A stretch of 33,023 nucleotides of DNA from Chloroflexi bacterium OHK40. Its GTDB lineage: Bacteria; Chloroflexota; Chloroflexia; Chloroflexales; Chloroflexaceae. The DNA lies in contig SFCB01000288.1 in assembly GCA_004367505.1 (NCBI GenBank), positions 1 through 33,023 of the forward strand, written 5' to 3'. Positions within the stretch are counted from its first letter, which is position 1. Each line of letters opens with the position of its first letter. Shown here piece after piece: positions 1 through 8,663 of the stretch. The notes beneath the pieces are model-generated. The model had not been told where the DNA came from. It searched no databases and worked only from the letters and a program-made list of their open reading frames with translations. The position numbers and the translations under genes were made by a program.

Positions 1-1
1 G

Positions 2-2596
2 CCTCCCCCTTCGTCCTTCCCCTCACCCCAGCCTGGCACCTCCCAGCCCTCCTGGCGCGGTGGCCAGGTGCGGATCATCCTGGCTCTGGTGGCCCTGCTC
101 GGCTTCGCGCTGATGGCTGGACTGGCTGGTGGGATCTTCCTGCTCACCCGTGGCGGCCTCGCGGGCGGTGGTGGCCAGGGCGCCTTCGGCGACCCGACGC
201 CCGCCGGTCCCGCGCCCACCCGTGGGCCGGTGGCTGAGGGCGCGGCCCGCTGGACGGTGCTCGTCTACCTCGATGGCGACAACAACCTGGAGGCCGATGC
301 CCTCGACGACTTCCGCGAGATGGCGACGGTCGGTTCCAGCGACGAGCTGAAGATCGTGGTCCAGCTGGACCGGATCAGCTCGCGCGAGAGTTGGGACGAT
401 ACCTCAGCCGGCGATTGGGACGGCACCATGCGCTTTCTGGTGGAGCGCGGCATGGAGCCCGAGGCCGAGGCAGCGATCGAGGATCTCGGCGAGCTGAACA
501 TGGGCGATGGGACCACCCTCGCCGACTTCATCGAGTGGGGAGTGACAAACTACCCGGCCGAGCGCTACGCCCTGATCATCTGGGACCACGGCGCCTCCTG
601 GCTCGGCATTGCCAGCGACGATACCGACGGCGGGGATGTGCTCTCGCTCCCTGAGTTGAGCGCCGCCCTGGAGACGGCCCGCGACCGGAGCGGCTACGGC
701 ACCTTCGATCTGATTGGCTTCGATGCCTGCCTCATGGCCCAACTCGACGTCTTCCAGGCGATCGAACCCTACGGCCAGGTGGCGGTGGCCTCGGCTGAGC
801 TTGAGCCCAACCAGGGTTGGGCCTGGGATGTCTGGCTTGCTGCTCTCGCCGCTGACCCGGCACAAGATGCTGCCACGATTGCTCCCGTGATTGTCGAGAG
901 CTACATCGACTCGTTCGAGGGTTCGGGCGTTGATGATGTGACGCTCTCGGCCTTCGATCTGGCGCAGCTCCGCGAGGTGAGCGACCGGCTGGCCGGGTTG
1001 AGCAGGGCCATGATTGATGGAATTGCCGAGGGGTACACCGCGATTGCCGAGGCGCGCTCCTACGTGGCTGTCTACGCCCCGAGCTACCCGGAGGAGTTCA
1101 ACGCGGTGGATCTCGGGCACTTTGCGCAGTTGCTTCCAGAACGGGGTGCCGGGCCGGAGGTGGTGGCCGCGGCCGAGGCCCTGGAGAGCGCGATTGACCA
1201 GGCCCGCCTTGCCAACGGCGCCGGCAGCTATCACCGCAACACCAGCGGGCTGTCGATCTATTTTCCGCAGATCCCTGAACTCTACGTTGATGCCTACGAG
1301 CGTGGCTCGCCGCTCCCGCGTCTGACGGGATGGCATGACTTCCTACAGGCCTTTCACAGCGCCGGCACCACCGCCGTTACCCGGCCGACGGTGGGCGGCC
1401 TGGAGTTGAGTGACAGCACCGTGAGTGTGAACAGCCCCGTGAGTCTCACGGGCAGCGTCACCGGCGAGGGGATCGCCTACGTCTTCTCTTTCATTGGCAT
1501 CCCAAATGCTAGCCGCGACACCGTGGACCTGATCGCGGTAGATTTTATCTACCCGCCGGGGGCCGCGCCGAGCGGCGATGCGCCCAGATGGGAGAGTGGC
1601 TCGTTCGATCTGCGGCTGGAGTGGGATGCGACGAACTGGTTCCTGAGCAATGGGAGCGAGGAGATCGAGGTGCTGCTCGGGCCTGTGCGTTACGGGACGA
1701 ACCTCTACGGTGTCGAGGGAGTCTATACCTCGCAGGCCACCGGCGAGCAGATCGACGCGGGCCTGATCTTCAATGTGAGCCAGGGCCAGGGCACCCTGGC
1801 CCGGATCTGGGGCTTCCCACGGGGCACCAGCGGCCAGGAGCCCCAGCCCTACGAGTTGATCCCGGCGCCGGGCGACCGCTTCACCGCCTTCACCCGCTCC
1901 TACACCGACACTGGCGCTGAGCTGGAGCCGGGGCGTGTGGAGGGCCAGACGATCACCTTTGGCGACGGGCCGCTCACCGCGCGCCTCGGCGGCACCAGCA
2001 GCGGCGACTATGTGATGGGCTTCCTGGTGCGCGATATTGCCGGCAGCTTCAGCTACGATTACGTCGACGTGACCGTAGATAACAGCGGGGCCAACAACCA
2101 GCCGGCCCCTGCTGGCGGCATCTCCGGGCCTGGCGCGCAGGCGGGCTTCCTGGCCTACAGCAACCCGAGCCTGGGCTTTCGGATCGAGTACCCGGAGCTC
2201 TGGGAGCCCTTCGACACCGGTCGCGACAAGATCGTCTTCTACAACCCCGCCGTGGCCGACGATGTGTACGTTTCGGTGGATGTCTACAGCCTGGGCCTGA
2301 GCGAGGCCGAAGCCAACGCCGAGATCATGCGGCAGTTGCTGGATCTGGCCCGGGAGACGGCTCAGGGCGAACTGCGGGTGCCCGAAGAAGCCTTCACGGC
2401 GGCCGGGCGCGATGGCCTGAAAGCCGAGTATGTCTACCGGAACAGCGCGGGTGCGCCGATCTATGTTGTGGCGATCGCCGTGACGAGCCCGGCCAGCGGG
2501 CGCACCTACCTGCTGACGATCGAGGCGCCCGAAGAGCGCTTCGACGGCCAGCTTGCCACCTTCAACACGATGCTCGAAACTTTCGAGATCGACTAA
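2..2596 (+). CDS. Membrane-anchored clostripain-like (C11) cysteine protease, probably 5'-truncated by the window edge
   Basis: Residue numbers count from the GTG at 68. Residues 3-27 form one hydrophobic segment (signal anchor), so the rest should lie outside the membrane. The C11 core starts near residue 61; the catalytic His is H174 in IWDHG and the nucleophile is C221 in FDACLM, as in clostripain. A beta-rich middle part (about 440-680) follows, then a C-terminal PsbP/LpqN-like domain (about 695-842). The frame is open, Pro/Ser-rich and without a stop back to base 2, and the GTG at 68 has only a weak ribosome site, so the true start may lie left of the window; if not, it is GTG 68. C11 enzymes cleave after Arg/Lys and are often self-processed. 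The substrate is unknown. The family call is firm and the start is uncertain. Confidence 0.88.
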   Translation, partial: PPPSSFPSPQPGTSQPSWRGGQVRIILALVALLGFALMAGLAGGIFLLTRGGLAGGGGQGAFGDPTPAGPAPTRGPVAEGAARWTVLVYLDGDNNLEADALDDFREMATVGSSDELKIVVQLDRISSRESWDDTSAGDWDGTMRFLVERGMEPEAEAAIEDLGELNMGDGTTLADFIEWGVTNYPAERYALIIWDHGASWLGIASDDTDGGDVLSLPELSAALETARDRSGYGTFDLIGFDACLMAQLDVFQAIEPYGQVAVASAELEPNQGWAWDVWLAALAADPAQDAATIAPVIVESYIDSFEGSGVDDVTLSAFDLAQLREVSDRLAGLSRAMIDGIAEGYTAIAEARSYVAVYAPSYPEEFNAVDLGHFAQLLPERGAGPEVVAAAEALESAIDQARLANGAGSYHRNTSGLSIYFPQIPELYVDAYERGSPLPRLTGWHDFLQAFHSAGTTAVTRPTVGGLELSDSTVSVNSPVSLTGSVTGEGIAYVFSFIGIPNASRDTVDLIAVDFIYPPGAAPSGDAPRWESGSFDLRLEWDATNWFLSNGSEEIEVLLGPVRYGTNLYGVEGVYTSQATGEQIDAGLIFNVSQGQGTLARIWGFPRGTSGQEPQPYELIPAPGDRFTAFTRSYTDTGAELEPGRVEGQTITFGDGPLTARLGGTSSGDYVMGFLVRDIAGSFSYDYVDVTVDNSGANNQPAPAGGISGPGAQAGFLAYSNPSLGFRIEYPELWEPFDTGRDKIVFYNPAVADDVYVSVDVYSLGLSEAEANAEIMRQLLDLARETAQGELRVPEEAFTAAGRDGLKAEYVYRNSAGAPIYVVAIAVTSPASGRTYLLTIEAPEERFDGQLATFNTMLETFEID

Positions 2597-2609
2597 CGAA
2601 AGCTCAGCA

Positions 2610-3860
2610 ATGAGATTTGGCGATATGGCGCGCACAGCCCTGGAGAACCTCGGGCGGCGCAAAGTTCGTACCATTCTGACCTCAACCGGCGTGATCGTCG
2701 GCATCCTCACGATCGTGACCATGGTCTCGCTGGGGGTTGGGGTGCAGCGGGAGATCCGTGCCCAGTTTGCCGCCCTGGGCCTGGAGAATGTGTTTGTGCG
2801 GCCGGGCGAGCAGCGGGAGCCGGACTTTTTCACCCAGTTTGGTCTGCCGGAGCGCGAGCAAGCGATTACCCCCGAGGTCGTGGCGGCCTGGGAGCGGCTG
2901 CCCAATGTGCAGAGCGTGACGGCCCGGGTGGATCTGGAGGGTGTGGCGACACTGCTGGAGTTGCCCGGCGGTGAACGCTGGCCCGTGCAAGTGACGGGCG
3001 GAGAGCTGATTGGCAACCCCTTCCGGGCACCGGCCAGCGCGCTAGCCGGTACGATCGATGCGGTGGACCGCCCGGGCACGATCGTCGTGGCGGCCGGGGC
3101 GCTTCCACGGGGGGTGCGACCGGAGGATCTGGCGGGGCGCGAGCTGGCAATCGTGTTGCAGAGCCCGCGTGGCGAGAGCCAGCGCTTCCCGCTGACGGTG
3201 GCCGGGGTGAGCGACCTCGACGAAAACGAAGTGCAGGCCAGTGTCATCGACATGGCGGCCATGAAGTCGTGGTGGTTCAACACGCCGAGCTACCTGGAGA
3301 CGCAGGGCTACGATAGCGCGGTGATCCGCGCGAGCGATGTGCAGGCGGCGGCGGAGTTGGTGCGACAGCTGCGGGGCGAGGGCTACCGGGTGCAGTCACT
3401 CGAGCTGATCCTGGAGCAGGCAAACCGCGTGTTTGCCGTGATCAATGTGATGCTCGCTTCGGTGGGGGGGCTGGCCCTGTTCGTCGCGAGCCTCGGGATC
3501 ATCAACACGATGATCATGGCGATCTACGAGCGTACCCGCGAGATCGGCACCCTGAAGGCGATTGGCGCATCGCGCGGCGACATCCGAGGGATGTTTATGC
3601 TTGAGGCAGGGTTGATCGGGATGCTCGGGGGTGCTGTCGGGATTGTGGGCGGCTGGCTGATGGGCCTGCTGCTCAACCGGGTGATCGCCTGGTACATTGA
3701 GCAGGAGCGCCTGCCGATTGATGCAACCTTCTTTGTGACACCCTGGTGGCTGGCTCTGGCGGCTCTTGGTTTCGCCGCCTTAGTTGGCGTGCTGGCGGGA
3801 CTCTACCCCGCCGCGCGGGCAGCCCGCCTCGACCCGCTGGTGGCGCTACGCTACGAGTAG
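2610..3860 (+). CDS. MacB/FtsX-family ABC transporter permease
   Basis: The protein has 416 residues. It opens with a basic stretch (about 1-20) and a membrane segment (about 21-44), then an extracytoplasmic MacB_PCD-like domain (about 45-275). A C-terminal FtsX module of three membrane helices follows, with the usual loop YERTREIGTLKAIGAS after the first of them. This layout is that of MacB/LolC-type permeases, which act as mechanical pumps and not as channels. I chose ATG 2610, 14 nt after the protease stop, because MRFGDM begins the family-like N-terminus; an upstream in-frame start at 2553 would overlap the protease. No ATP-binding subunit is adjacent, so it may use an ATPase encoded elsewhere, possibly the one at 11041. 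The substrate cannot be read from the sequence. Confidence 0.9.
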   Translation: MRFGDMARTALENLGRRKVRTILTSTGVIVGILTIVTMVSLGVGVQREIRAQFAALGLENVFVRPGEQREPDFFTQFGLPEREQAITPEVVAAWERLPNVQSVTARVDLEGVATLLELPGGERWPVQVTGGELIGNPFRAPASALAGTIDAVDRPGTIVVAAGALPRGVRPEDLAGRELAIVLQSPRGESQRFPLTVAGVSDLDENEVQASVIDMAAMKSWWFNTPSYLETQGYDSAVIRASDVQAAAELVRQLRGEGYRVQSLELILEQANRVFAVINVMLASVGGLALFVASLGIINTMIMAIYERTREIGTLKAIGASRGDIRGMFMLEAGLIGMLGGAVGIVGGWLMGLLLNRVIAWYIEQERLPIDATFFVTPWWLALAALGFAALVGVLAGLYPAARAARLDPLVALRYE

Positions 3861-3867
3861 GGTGGCG

Positions 3868-3882
3868 CCGGCTCTGAGCCGG
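3868..3882 (+). terminator. Short GC-rich hairpin after the permease gene
   Basis: CCGGCT and AGCCGG form a 6-bp stem with a CTG loop, starting 8 nt after the permease stop codon. No T run follows, so it may act as a weak terminator or as an mRNA 3' end stabiliser. The remainder of the gap up to 4020 shows nothing clear. Confidence 0.3.
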
Positions 3883-4020
3883 AACCTGTGGACAAGTGGC
3901 GCTGAGGTAGGTGTCTCGTCCGGTGATGGGAGTGGGGGGGGCCGCTGCACCCGTGTGGCGACGACGAGGCAAGCCTGTAGCTGGGGCGGACGAGAGCTGC
4001 CACGGGATGGAGGAGTGGGG

Positions 4021-5274
4021 ATGTCGCACCCGATCAGCGCGTTTCTGGCCAGGCTGCCGGGCTCAGACCCGGAGATTGTGCGGGGCACCTACACGCCCGC
4101 CACGCTCGGGCAGCTGGCCCAGAGTCTGAGCCGCCTGGTTTTTACCGCACCGGGCGGGGCACTGCTGGTGGCGGAGGGCGAGCAGCCCCGGGCCTGGGCC
4201 AACGTAGCGCTGCGCGGCGTGGGGGTGCCGGTGCGGCGGATCACCCTCCCGGCGGCCCCCGGGCCAGGGCCGGGCTTCGCGCTGATCGGGATGGGTGCGG
4301 AACTTGGCCTGGCGCTCGTTGGCACACCCGCCGACCCGGGAGTGGAGATGGATGAGGCGATGCGGCTCTACGAGGTGCGCTGGAGCCTCAGCCCGCGCTG
4401 CCTGGGCGCCGTGCTGGGGCTGGTGGCCGCTGATCTTCCAGAGGAGTTGACCGCCCGGGCTCAGGGGCTGCGGGAGCCGAGCAGTGTGCAAATGCTGCGC
4501 CTCACGGCTGAGTTGCTCGACTTCACCGCGCGCCAGCACGCCACCCTGGCCGTGACAATGCGGGCGCTCAACGACCGGCTGCGCAACCACGAGGACCAGA
4601 CGCGCATGATCGTCCACGATATGCGGGCCCCGCTGCACACGCTGCTGATCAGCATCCGCGCCTTGCAGCGCCAGCACTTTGACCCGGAGGGCCAGAGCGA
4701 GTTGCTCACCGTGGCCAGCGACAGCGCCGGCTACCTGCTGACGCTCACCGAGACGGTGCTTGACTCGGCGCGCCTGGAGACGAGCGGCTGGTCGCTCAAG
4801 CGCCAGCCGATGCGTCTGCACGTGCTGGTGCAGGCCGTCTGCGACCCCTTCGAGATGGCTGCCCGCCCCGACCAGGCCCGCCTGCGCCGCGCCGTTGCGG
4901 AGGATCTGCCGCCGATCTGGCTTGATCGTGGGCTGATGGAGCGGGTGCTGACGAACCTGGTGACGAATGCGATCAAGTATACGCCGCCGAGTGGCGAGAT
5001 CCGCGTGAGTGCCAGGCTCGTCCACGATGGCCATGCGGTGGAGTTGAGCGTGAGCGATACGGGCCAGGGCATCCCGCCTGAGGCTCAGGCTCACATTTTC
5101 GAGCGCTTCTACCAGGCCAGCGACAACGACCGGCGGCGCGGAACGGGCCTCGGGCTCTACTTCTGCCGGCTGGCCGTAGAGGCCCACGGCGGGAGCATCG
5201 CCGTGCAGAGCGCCCTCGGCCAGGGAAGTACCTTCACCATCCTGCTCCCGATCACCGGCGAGGGTGAGGGATAA
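4021..5274 (+). CDS. Soluble sensor histidine kinase
   Basis: The protein has 417 residues and no membrane segment. Residues 1-160 form an unassigned sensor region that resembles DICT-type sensory domains in its hydrophobic pattern; this is a tentative reading. The dimerisation domain carries the phospho-acceptor H199 in VHDMRAPL. The ATPase domain shows the N box (N316 in TNLVTNAIKY), G1 (DTGQG, 346-350), the F box (FERFYQ) and G2 (GTGLGL, 374-379), so the kinase should be active. ATG 4021 follows GGAGTGGGG and begins the conserved part; a longer in-frame reading from 3784 overlaps the permease and looks non-coding. No response regulator gene is next to it, so its partner is elsewhere, unless it signals to the large regulator downstream. 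Confidence 0.9.
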   Translation: MSHPISAFLARLPGSDPEIVRGTYTPATLGQLAQSLSRLVFTAPGGALLVAEGEQPRAWANVALRGVGVPVRRITLPAAPGPGPGFALIGMGAELGLALVGTPADPGVEMDEAMRLYEVRWSLSPRCLGAVLGLVAADLPEELTARAQGLREPSSVQMLRLTAELLDFTARQHATLAVTMRALNDRLRNHEDQTRMIVHDMRAPLHTLLISIRALQRQHFDPEGQSELLTVASDSAGYLLTLTETVLDSARLETSGWSLKRQPMRLHVLVQAVCDPFEMAARPDQARLRRAVAEDLPPIWLDRGLMERVLTNLVTNAIKYTPPSGEIRVSARLVHDGHAVELSVSDTGQGIPPEAQAHIFERFYQASDNDRRRGTGLGLYFCRLAVEAHGGSIAVQSALGQGSTFTILLPITGEGEG

Positions 5275-5454
5275 CGACCAGTGGGCGTTGGTGCTCATAC
5301 CTGCTCTGGCGTTTGCTCCACGGGGTGACCGCCCTCGCACCAGGCCGTGTAACGCGGTGGAGCGGTGAGCTTGTGGGAGCCGGGCCAGAGTAGCGGCGTC
5401 ACGTCTATTCAGTATACGATCGGCATGCTGGCACAGGTGCCCTACGGAGACCGT

Positions 5455-8400
5455 ATGTTCGCGATCGTACTCCTCGGCACACCGCAGTTGCTCGCCGACG
5501 GCGCGCTGCTGGAGTTGCCGCGGCGCCGCTCGCGGGCGCTCATCTACTACCTGGCTGCCCAGCCCGCACCCGTGGCTCGCGAGCAGCTCCTCGGCCTGCT
5601 CTGGCCCGACCACGAGCGCAGCGCGGCCCAGCAGATCCTGCGCACCACGCTCCACGGGGTGCGTCGCGCCCTCGGCTCCGCCCTGATGGGTGACGACACG
5701 CTGAGTATCGCGCCGGAGGTCGATGTGGACTACCGGCAGCTCGCGGCGGCGGTTGGCGCGCCCGACACCGGTGAGGCGGCTCTGGCGGCGGCCCTGGCGC
5801 GCCATCGGGGTGAACTGCTCGCCGGCTTCACTCTGCCGGACGCCGAGCCCTTCGAGGCATGGCTGGCCGCCGAGCGCGAGCGCGCCCGCATGCTCGCGAT
5901 GCGTGGCCTGGGCCGGCTGGCCCGGCTGGCCGAAGCCCGAGGTGCCTACTCCGAGGCCCTGGCCGCCCTCGGGCGGTCGCTCGAGCTCGACCCGTTGCAG
6001 GAGGATCTGCAGCGCGACGCGATCCGTTTGCACTACCTGGCCGGCGACCGGGTGGGCGCCATTCGTCGCTTTGAGCAGCTGCGCGATCTGCTCGACGCCG
6101 AGATGGGTGTGCCGCCAATGCGCGAGACCCGCGAGCTCTACGACGCGATTGTGACCGACTCGCTGGTGGTGCATGCCCGAGGCGCGGGGGAGGGGATCGC
6201 GAGCATCGCGCTGGACGGCGCGCGCCCGGTGGTAGCTCCCGCGCGGCCTGCCCCGCTCCCACCCAGGCTTCCGTTCACCGGGCGCGAGGCGGAGCTCGCG
6301 CGGCTGGAAGCGGCGACAGCGGCGGGGCGTCTGGCGCTGATCGAAGGCGAGGCGGGGATTGGCAAGACGCGCCTGGCCGACGAGTTCGCGGCGCGACACG
6401 CCGGGGCTGGCGGCGTGGTGCTGCTGGGCGTGGCCCGCGAGCTGGAGCAGAGCATCCCCTACCAGCCGGTGATCGGTGCGCTCCGCTCGCTGATGGCCCG
6501 GCCTGACTGGCCAGCACTGCGGGCCGGGCTTGACCTGGAGCCAGTCTGGCTGCGCGAGCTTGCCCGCATGCTCCCCGAGCTAGCTGGCGAAGCCGATACG
6601 AGAGCGCCGCTGGCCACGCGCCCGGACGAAGCCCGGCTCTGGGAGGCAGTGGCCCGGCTCATCGGTGCGCTGGCGCGGCGCGTGCCGGTGGCCCTGGTGC
6701 TGGACGACGCCCACTGGGCGGACGCGAGCAGCCTGGGGCTGCTGGGCTACCTGCTGCGGCGCGTTGAGGGCGCACCGCTGCACCTTCTGGTCACGGCGCG
6801 CCCGCCCGCCCCACGCAGCCCTCTGGGTGTCCTGATGCACGCGCTCACTCGCGAGGGCCGCCTGGAACGCCTGGCCCTGCGCCGGCTCAGCCTGCCCGAG
6901 ACACTTGCCCTGGCCGGCAGCCTCGGCGCCACCGATCCAGCGGCCCTGGCTGGCTGGCTCCAGCGCAGCTCCGAGGGTAACCCCTATATGATCGACGAGT
7001 TGGTGCGCCACGCCCGCGCCAGCGGCCTGCTAGGCGATGGTGGCGAGGTGAACCTGCGCGATGCGCCGAACGGACTGGTGGTACCACCCACGCTCTACAG
7101 CCTGATCGAGGCCCGTCTCGCACCCCTGAGCGACGAGGCACGCCGTGTGCTCGACGCCGCCGTCGCTGCGGGGCGCGAGTTCGAGTTTGAGGTAGTGGCG
7201 CGGGCGGCGGCCCTTTCCGAGAGCGCTGCCCTGGATGCGCTCGATGAGCTGCGGGCGGCGCGGCTGGTGGAGCAACGGCCGGATGGCCGGTGCCGCTTCG
7301 ACCACACGCTGACGATGGAGGTCGCCTATCGCCAGGTGGGTGAGCCGCGCCATCGCGCCATGCATCGCCGCGTGGCCGAGGCGCTTGAGGCCCTGCACCG
7401 TGACCGGCTCGATGAGGAGGCGGGGTTGATAGCCTCCCACTTTGCCGAGGGCGGGGCGCCCGAGCGGGCGGCGGCCTATGCGCTGCGGGCCGCCCGGCGC
7501 GCCGCCGGCATGGCGGCCTGGGCCGAGGCGGTGGGCTTCTACGAGCAGGCTCTGGTGGGGGTGCCTCCTTCCCAGCGCCAGGCCGTGCTGAGCGGGCTCG
7601 GGAGCGCCCTGTTCATGGGGGGCCAGGCGGCCCGTGCCGCCGAGCGCTACCGCGAGAGCCTTGCCCTTGCCCGCAGCCCCGCCGAGCAGCGCCAGGCCCG
7701 CGCCAACCTCGCCCGCACGCTGCTGCCCCAGGGGCGCTTCGCCGAACTGATCGGCCTGGTGCGCCATATTGACCCCGATGCTACCCCTGCCGAACGGGCC
7801 ACCGCCCTCTTTCTCTGGGGCACGGCCCTCTCCGTCGAGGGTTCCGACCTGGCCGAGGCGGCCTTGCGGCTGCGCGAGGCTGAGCGGATCATCGTTGAGC
7901 AGCCTGAGCCCGACCAGACGGCTCTGGCTCAGGTGCGCTTCGAGTTGGGTAGTGTGGCCGCCCAGCAGGGCGATCTGCCTCGTGCCGTGGCCTACTACCA
8001 CGAGGCCCTCGCCGTGGCCGACGGCGCCGCCAGCGACCCGCTGATGGCCGAGGGCGCGATGAGCTGGCGAATTCTTGCCCGCAACAACCTTGCCTATCAT
8101 CTGCTGCTGCTGGGCGACCCGGTGGCCGCCGCGCGCTATGCCGCCGAGGGGGTGCGCCTGGCCGAGGAGTGGGGCGCGGTGGGCATGCAGCCCTACCTGC
8201 TCTCGACCAGCGGCGAGATCGCCCTGGCGAATGGTGATGTTGATGGAGCCGAGGCCGCTTTTCTGGCGGGGCTGGCCCTGGCCGAGAGTCTGCCACTGCC
8301 CGAGCGGGTGGCCGGCCTCACCGCCAACCTGGGCCTGGTGGCGCTTCGTCGTGGTGAGACGAGCCTGGCCATCCATCGGCTCTCGGCCGCGCTGGCCCAG

Positions 8401-8613
8401 GCCGACACGCTGGGGCTCTGCCACCTGGGCGCCCAGGTGCGCATCTGGCTTGCGCCCCTGCTCCCCCAGGCCGAGGCCCGCGCCGCGCTGGCCGAGGCCC
8501 GGGCAATCGCCGAGAGTGGCAACCGCCGCCGGCTGCTGGCTGAGATTGCCCAGGTTGAGGTTGCCCTCAGTGGCGCCGCGCCCATCGGCCAGAAGGCCGA
8601 TCTGCCCGCTTGA
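5455..8613 (+). CDS. BTAD/AAA/TPR transcriptional regulator (SARP/MalT-like large regulator)
   Basis: The protein has 1052 residues. Residues 1-95 look like a short OmpR-type winged helix (MFAIVLLGTPQLLADG..., then RRRSRALIYYLAA and LLGLLWPD). Residues about 97-235 form the bacterial transcriptional activation domain with helical repeats. Then come an ATPase module with Walker A GEAGIGKT (298-305) and Walker B VALVLDDAHW (412-421), and a long C-terminal TPR-like region (about 680-1040). Such proteins activate genes when ATP and a ligand or partner bind. ATG 5455 is preceded by GGAG at 5-nt spacing and starts the family-typical N-terminus. Only 50 nt separate it from the efflux operon downstream, which makes that operon a possible target. 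The ligand is unknown. Confidence 0.9.
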   Translation: MFAIVLLGTPQLLADGALLELPRRRSRALIYYLAAQPAPVAREQLLGLLWPDHERSAAQQILRTTLHGVRRALGSALMGDDTLSIAPEVDVDYRQLAAAVGAPDTGEAALAAALARHRGELLAGFTLPDAEPFEAWLAAERERARMLAMRGLGRLARLAEARGAYSEALAALGRSLELDPLQEDLQRDAIRLHYLAGDRVGAIRRFEQLRDLLDAEMGVPPMRETRELYDAIVTDSLVVHARGAGEGIASIALDGARPVVAPARPAPLPPRLPFTGREAELARLEAATAAGRLALIEGEAGIGKTRLADEFAARHAGAGGVVLLGVARELEQSIPYQPVIGALRSLMARPDWPALRAGLDLEPVWLRELARMLPELAGEADTRAPLATRPDEARLWEAVARLIGALARRVPVALVLDDAHWADASSLGLLGYLLRRVEGAPLHLLVTARPPAPRSPLGVLMHALTREGRLERLALRRLSLPETLALAGSLGATDPAALAGWLQRSSEGNPYMIDELVRHARASGLLGDGGEVNLRDAPNGLVVPPTLYSLIEARLAPLSDEARRVLDAAVAAGREFEFEVVARAAALSESAALDALDELRAARLVEQRPDGRCRFDHTLTMEVAYRQVGEPRHRAMHRRVAEALEALHRDRLDEEAGLIASHFAEGGAPERAAAYALRAARRAAGMAAWAEAVGFYEQALVGVPPSQRQAVLSGLGSALFMGGQAARAAERYRESLALARSPAEQRQARANLARTLLPQGRFAELIGLVRHIDPDATPAERATALFLWGTALSVEGSDLAEAALRLREAERIIVEQPEPDQTALAQVRFELGSVAAQQGDLPRAVAYYHEALAVADGAASDPLMAEGAMSWRILARNNLAYHLLLLGDPVAAARYAAEGVRLAEEWGAVGMQPYLLSTSGEIALANGDVDGAEAAFLAGLALAESLPLPERVAGLTANLGLVALRRGETSLAIHRLSAALAQADTLGLCHLGAQVRIWLAPLLPQAEARAALAEARAIAESGNRRRLLAEIAQVEVALSGAAPIGQKADLPA

Positions 8614-8628
8614 CACTGGTGCTACAAT

Positions 8629-8650
8629 CTTGATTGATTAGTCAATCAAG
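8629..8650. promoter_or_regulatory. Perfect 22-bp inverted repeat, probable operator of the efflux operon
   Basis: CTTGATTGA and TCAATCAAG are exact inverted copies around the centre TTAG. The site is AT-rich in a GC-rich context and lies between the regulator stop (8613) and the ribosome site of the permease (GGAG 8654-8657). The length and symmetry fit a TetR- or MarR-type dimer site; that is inference. TTGACA at 8610-8615 and TACAAT at 8623-8628 are close by, but only 7 nt apart, so they do not make one normal promoter. Confidence 0.55.
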
Positions 8651-8663
8651 AACGGAGCGCCAG

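Noticed and set aside
1343-3283. Long minus-strand open frame (646 codons)
   Set aside because: Antisense to the protease and the permease, which both have clear motifs; the antisense product is low-complexity.
4063-6399. Long open frame on the minus strand (778 codons)
   Set aside because: It is antisense to the histidine kinase and the BTAD regulator, has a biased composition, no domain and no ribosome site. It is an effect of high GC content and codon bias.
7030-8616. Long minus-strand open frame (528 codons)
   Set aside because: Antisense to the TPR part of the BTAD regulator; Gly/Gln/His-rich and without a domain.
8610-8628. TTGACA and TACAAT as one sigma70 promoter
   Set aside because: The spacer is only 7 nt; 16-18 nt are needed. 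One of them may belong to a different promoter pair, but no partner was found.
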